Made by a program: the position numbers and the translations under genes. Source: Chloranthus sessilifolius (taxonomy: Eukaryota > Streptophyta > Magnoliopsida > Chloranthales > Chloranthaceae). Taken from it: 64,000 bases of DNA. The stretch spans positions 104,205,416-104,269,415 of the forward strand of contig CM037596.1 of assembly GCA_021018995.1 (NCBI GenBank), read 5' to 3'. Below, piece by piece: positions 58,478 to 64,000 of the stretch; the stretch's first letter is position 1, and each line of letters starts with the position of its first letter. The notes beneath the pieces were generated by a model. It was given only the letters and a program-made list of their open reading frames with translations. It was not told where the DNA came from and did not search any database.

Positions 58478-60183
58478 TTTATTGTAACAGCCCGTATTTC
58501 TGCACCCAGAAATCCGTGCCATCAGGATCATACTCTGGATGATCCCCAGGACAAATCACGAAGTGTCTGCTCGTATAGCGGAAACCAAGCAGACACTGTC
58601 CAGCAGTGGTAGATCGAGTTATCACAAGGCATTTAAAATAGAAAGAAGCAATAAAACAAACATGTATCTAAATATATAAAAATATACATTCCCAAAAAGG
58701 AACCAAGAAGAACCAATGGTGATAGACATCCATCACCCAAAACAATGGTTCCTAATAATGGTTCCAATAGAATGTATAGTAACACTATAAAAGGAAGAAA
58801 ATATCTACAGAAAGTAATACGTATGGCCACCAAAGCGCAATAATCCAAAGGTTTACACAAAATCCCAAAAATAGCGATCAGTATACCCGGACTAAGGATA
58901 AAGTCGTCTCACTGGGACGTCTCTCGTCCTCGGCCTGCCTCAGATCAGGAAATCAGGTCACTCTCGGTCGGAAAGTACCGCCTCAGAACCTAAAAGTGAT
59001 TTAGAAAGCAGGGTGAGCTACATCATAGCTCAATAGAAGAATTCCAACTAAATGAATTGAATATGCAGATCATGCTATCTCATAACAGAAATCAAATCAG
59101 AAACGTACAATCATGATGAATCAAAACAAATACTGAGCTTTTAGACAAGAAATCAGATGTTATGCAAGTATATTATCAGAGAGCTTAAATTGTGTATATT
59201 TAACTTAAGAAACTCCCGTGACTATATAGCGCAGTAATGGCAGGAATGTCCGATAGGAAACCCCAACCAATCGTCGTTCACATGAACAATTTTGAAAGTG
59301 CAACAATGCCTCATCTATGGAGTGCAATTGCGCCGAGGATTACAAGCAGGTGCACAAGTGTGCCAGGCATCGGATATACCGCCGGGTCGGTGGGGATCAT
59401 CTGGTTTAAATCATCAAATCACATACATATATACCTCACAGATCAGATAGCAGAAATCAGAAGCAGATTTCAGGATACGAATCAGGAAACAGAAATCAAG
59501 GATAGCAGGAATTTATGATATGCATACATGCTTGTTAAAAACAGAAATCAGGGCACAGATATAAAATAAACATGAAATCATACTCAAAAACAGTTTAGGT
59601 TGGTTTTCCCCTACCTCAGGTCAGACCTCTTTCTAAGCAAATCCAACGCCGTTCTAAAGCAGTCCAAAAGTTCTTATCTACGGCCTCCACTCTTAGTCTA
59701 CATCACACACATGATGATGTATAAAAATTGATCCTAAATATTAATAATATTGACGTATTTAAGTGTTTTCTCAAAACAAAGACGGAAATGGGTAATTTCG
59801 TGTTGACTCAAAACTTGACCCAACTTCCCACTTTATTTTGACCCTCAAACATTTGATTAAAGATTTAGATAATTCATAAAAGAGTTAGATCTCATCGTAC
59901 TCTTTCCAACGCATCAAGAATCGCGTCAATCGGAGTTCGGGACAAGGAGTTATGGCCAAAATACCGAAGTTATATCGATACTTCAGTCAAAACGTGCTAA
60001 CTTAAAACTTAGCCAAACTTCCAGCTCAATTTTGATCATTAAAAAAATTTATTAATTAGTTAGTTAATTCATAAAAGTTGTAGATTTAGTTGTTCTCTTT
60101 CCAATGCCGTAAGAATCGCATCAATCGGAGTTCGGAGTAAAAAGTTATGACCAAAACACTAAAGTAGTGTCGGCACAGTCAAA

Positions 60184-60511
60184 TTGATCGATCAACACAT
60201 TATATTGATCGATCAATACCACATTGATCGATCAATTTCACCATTGATCGATCAACCATCATATTGATTGATCAATTTCACCATTGATCGATCAACCATC
60301 ATATTGATCGATCAATTTCACCATTGATCGATCAATGCAGTCGGGAATGAACCTCCAGCAACCTAACTTGCTGTTTTTATCATTGTATATATAATTTGAT
60401 CGATCAATCACTTATATTGATCGATCAATACAAAATTTGATCGATCAATCACCTATATTGATCGATCAACACCCAATTTGATCGATCAATCACCTACATT
60501 GATCGATCAAA
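60184..60511. repeat. Array of TTGATCGATCAA palindromes, cluster 1
   Basis: About fourteen copies of TTGATCGATCAA, mostly perfect, 8-12 bases apart. Confidence 0.95.
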
Positions 60512-61450
60512 ACCTTCAGAAATGCACAGCCATAAGGTTTTGTCATTTTTGATCTATTTTCATCCAAATCTTCTACGATCTTCATCGTATCACACACAAA
60601 TCCACACTAAACTAAAACAAGGATTTATTCTACTATCTAAACTATTAAAATCAAAGAAAAACTAACCTTTCTTCGATCGATTTCGTGCCTTTAAGGATCG
60701 TTGTCCAAAGGGGTTTCAAAACGAATCTTCCGAATTTCTACGGCGATTTCACCTTGATTGATCACCACGAATTCAAGATGAAGTCGTCCATGATCCACGC
60801 ATCGATCTTAACCTCTTCAACGCTTGGTTAGCGATCACGAGGTGGAGCGTTTCTTGAAAAATGGGCTTCTAAGGAAAAAGGGGTTTGAATGGCTTGTAGT
60901 TCCCGGATCTCTAACGGTTGAAATTTACCAACGGCGGACACTCAAGCGAGACCGTCGTCATGTGCTTTGCAAAGGTTGCGGAGTTTACGGCGCGGTTGCA
61001 ATCGAAATCTCACGGTTTCTCATGAGGGTTCCATGGGGAAGAAGCTCTCTCTCTCTCTAGAACTCCCAAACTCTAAGGCTTGCAACCGGGTGAAGTTTCT
61101 TTGAGAAGCTTTGCCTTTTAATTAGCTAAAGGGCTTGATTTCGGTGCGAAGCAATAACACTGCAAAAGTGTGTTAGGCTTATCCACTTGAAATAGAGTTT
61201 GGTTTCGGTGTTGAGCGGCACACGATGCGTCGGTGCACGGCTTTCACACTAAAGGCCCAAACACACATTTAAACCTTAATCCGTCCGCACAAAGTTATTC
61301 TAATATTATTTAAATATTTATTATTATATAAAAATCTATGATGACATCGATTTTTATGTCGACCACACACTCGAGGTCGATCGAGTTGAATTACGATTTT
61401 GGGTTATTACATTCTTCCCACCTTCTGTTCTCATTAACTATTTATACAGA

Positions 61451-61723
61451 TTGATCGATCAATGCCTTCATTGATCGATCAACACCCTACAGTGATCGAT
61501 CAATACTTATGTTGATCGATCACCTAATGTCATTGATCGATCACTCTCTTGTTGATCGATCAATGCCCAAATTGATCGATCAATGCCCTTCGGCATTGAA
61601 CTTCCAGCATTTTGGGGCCTCTGTTCCCCATTCTCATCCTCTGATTGATCGATCAATGGTCTTCATTGATCGATCACCTTATCGATTGATCGATCAATAC
61701 ACTCATTGATCGATCAATAATGA
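61451..61723. repeat. Array of TTGATCGATCAA palindromes, cluster 2
   Basis: About twelve copies of TTGATCGATCAA or TTGATCGATCAC, on the other side of the LTR-like junction at 61411. Confidence 0.95.
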
Positions 61724-62471
61724 CAGAAACTCTATCATTAATGGAGTTCATCTCCAACCCTATTTTAACCTATTTTTCATTAATGGTTCTCATCAACCAT
61801 TAACACCACATCTATGCACCTACTTGGGCATCTCATTTGCCCCTATTTAAACACACAAACTCACCTTTGTTCGGGCCCTTACGGGGTTTCGGCAAATCGA
61901 CTCGAATGAGGGTTTCGGATCTAGCTCTTGGAGTTTGTCGTCGCTACGGCTCGGATAGGTCGATGCCCAGTTCCCTTTCAATCCTTAAGACCGTACACAC
62001 TCTTAGACTAGTTGTGAAGTGTCCTATTTCATCTTTCCATCCTCTATCTCGGACAATGTAGGACCCCGGGTACCGATAACCCCGTTTTCTCAAAGAACAC
62101 TCTCACAGACCAACCTAACTACAGATTTCTCAGCTTCTAGAGCAAGGGGAGAAAGAGAAGAAGAAGAACTCTCTCTCTAGGTCTCCCTCCTTTCTCTTAT
62201 AAGCTAAGAAAACAGATATTTCTGTTTTCCCCCAGTTTATGTTCCGGTGTGGAGCACGAACACGGTCGCTACGACGCAACGTGCTACATTGACCCCTTAC
62301 ACCACTCAGACTTAAACAAAAACACACAGGCAAACTCATCTAACCACGGTGCAACCTTATCTCAACTAATATTAATTCTTAAATTTTTTTAATCGGTCTC
62401 GATTTTTGTGCCGGGCACGTAGATCGAAACAGTTAGTTTCGTGTTCTAGATTTCAGGGTTGTTACATTTAT

Positions 62472-64000
62472 AGCATCAAAATCAAATGTTGGTAATAAGA
62501 CATGAGCAAAACCAATATATAAAATAACCATAAGAATCTGCATCTCCATAGACCCCATAGCAAAAGTTCAAACTTTAAAGAAAATAAAACAACTAAAAAA
62601 GTAATATAAGATGTAATATAAAATTGATAGAAACTAATAGGCTACAGAGAAAAATTTTACCCTCTCTAGGTTGCATTACTTCTTTAAAATTGATAGAAAT
62701 ATACCTTGCATTACTTCTTTAAAATTTTACCCTCTCTGCTCTGCCGTTCGGAGACATCTGATGCATCTTGGGAAGCTATCTGAATGTTTATCATGCAGGT
62801 GCTTCTTTTGTGATTTCGGATTGTCATTGTCTTTAGAGTAGCTTCTACTGTCCTCCGTATTAAAATGAGGTTTGCGGTCATGTGATCTTCTCTAGGGCTC
62901 ACTGTAGTGATAACCTTCCTCCAAACCATCACCATGAAAGGAACATTTTCTAACAAAAACCAAAAACAGTAATAAATTTTTTGCACTTCTATATCACTAA
63001 GTACATTTTAAAAACAAAACAAAAATTGTGTATCCATAGATTAAATCCTAGTGTTTTTGTGAGGCATTCGATACATGGAGGAAAATTGAATAATTGAATA
63101 TACAAATAAATTTCCTCTGTGGGTGCTCATTTAGAACCTTGCATTTCCTTCCACTATCCTGAAATTCCATAAACTCTTCACGACTAAGAGTACTTAAGTT
63201 TTGAATCCTCTATCACATTTGTGGTGTGTGACCATGTTCAACCTGCAGTCCCTTCTAGCTAGTGAAGACCAGATTTTGAGACTTTCTTCTATATTTCAAG
63301 AACTGATTGAAGCCTGATCTGAAATCCCCCATAAGATTCATCATCAATCATAAACTGATAGGGATGATCTGCTCAATTGATGGTGGCAGACTTTTCTCTG
63401 TACTTATCTGATGATTCATGCCTATGAGGTTTGTCCACATACTTACATCCAACTTCTATTTTTTATGCTTCCTGATTTGGTCAATGAACTCAACAATCTT
63501 GGGTTTCATGTAAAGACTTACTGCCAGGAGTTGAGAGCCAAGAAAACAAGCACTTACAGTGCTCATTGTAGAAAAAGTAAGCAAAAGCCTCTATGGGTTG
63601 TTGCAGACGTTTTTGTTACTCAGTTTGCAAGTGCCTATTTCAGATGGTGTAGATTGTCTTAGTGGAATTCCATTTTAAAGTCTGAAGCATAAATTTTGAA
63701 TAACCAAATCTCAAGTACACCTGCTCTTGGATATCCATGCTTGCTACTGCTAGATTCATCTTTGGATCTCCTCCAAGATGTTGCAAAGTTATTTACATCT
63801 GTTTACTTTTATCTACAGTACAGTTACTGATAAAGAATCAGATTAATAATTTTTCTTTTATCTTTTGAATTAATTTCTGATAAGAACAATACCATCAACA
63901 TGCACTAAACTTAGTTGGATGAGCTTCTCCTTGGACAGGTTAATATAGTAAGACAATTGAGTTTGGTGATGCATTGGATATGCTGTAGTATGACCTATCG
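62472..64000. other. Right edge, mostly unassigned
   Basis: A 24-bp word TTGCATTACTTCTTTAAAAT is duplicated near 62670 and 62706. On the minus strand 62729-62957 has exon-like traits: a reading frame rich in Ser, Arg, Lys, Asp and His (HGDGLEEGYHYSEP, then SHDRKPHFNTEDSRSYSKDN) with TTGTTAG before and GAGAG|GTAAAA after; a TAG inside it argues for a pseudogene or a misread. Nothing else is recognised. Confidence 0.3.

Larger units (their letters stand above)
58483..62466 (-). mobile_element. 4-kb LTR-derived unit with target duplication
   Basis: Plus-strand ends TGTAACAGCCCG (58483) and GGGTTGTTACA (62466) are inverted and flanked by the 5-bp duplication tttat (58478-58482 and 62467-62471). 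It contains blocks shared with the LTR at 9217-11895. An internal junction at 61411/61412 (GGGTTATTACA followed by TTCTTCCCACCTT) looks like another LTR start with a polypurine tract. It may therefore be a 2.9-kb 3' LTR plus the residue of a 5' LTR after loss of the interior, rather than one 4-kb solo LTR. Confidence 0.75.

Noticed and set aside
63900..64000. Copia reverse transcriptase end (minus strand VHVDGIVLIRN)
   Set aside because: A single short resemblance to the YVDD block with no flanking domain; could be chance.

Overview
The window is nuclear DNA of a flowering plant: plant-only gene families, spliced genes with canonical GT..AG introns, long (TA)n tracts and layered plant retrotransposons. 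The species cannot be read from the sequence. The only gene that looks intact is a glutamate receptor-like channel gene (GLR) on the minus strand, ATG at 39575 and stop at 25280, five exons, 898 codons. Nearly everything else is transposable-element sequence at different stages of decay.

Layout. 1-6891: 3' half of a Tekay/Del-like Ty3/gypsy element (RNase H end, integrase, chromodomain, an extra proline-rich ORF, polypurine tract, 2.5 kb LTR). 6892-15430: nested debris: an LTR with its primer-binding site, a LINE cut apart by a second gypsy element, CACTA-type MITEs and a split SINE. 15433-23185: one insertion of a gag-only retrotransposon amplified into LTR-int-LTR-int-LTR-int-LTR, flanked by a 5-bp duplication (caatt); its first internal segment holds a 2.5 kb solo LTR with its own duplication (tctaa). 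23191-40835: the GLR gene and its flanks, rich in small elements (long-TIR MITEs, TRIMs, SINE, hAT-like repeats). 40836-44963: decayed Ty1/copia element. 46458-48697: broken DUF1985-type transposon protein, interrupted by an Athila-like Ty3/gypsy element on the minus strand (3' LTR from 48698, pol up to 56274), itself interrupted at 56275 by a CACTA-type terminus followed by a fragment of ribosomal protein S23. 58483-62466: a 4 kb LTR-derived unit with duplication tttat. The last 1.5 kb is mostly unassigned.

The most unusual pattern is the repeated presence of short perfect palindromes in arrays, with a different palindrome in each unrelated element: TCGATTAATCGA (Tekay-like and Athila-like elements), TTGATCGATCAA (58.5-62.5 kb LTR), TCGATATCGA (DUF1985 region), GTCGCTCGAGCGAC (copia LTR), and GGGTTTAAACCC plus ATTATCGGCCGATAAT (GLR intron 1). 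Two gypsy elements of different lineages also share the order pol - palindrome array - proline-rich ORF - LTR with the same palindrome. MITEs cluster around the GLR gene while large LTR elements flank it.
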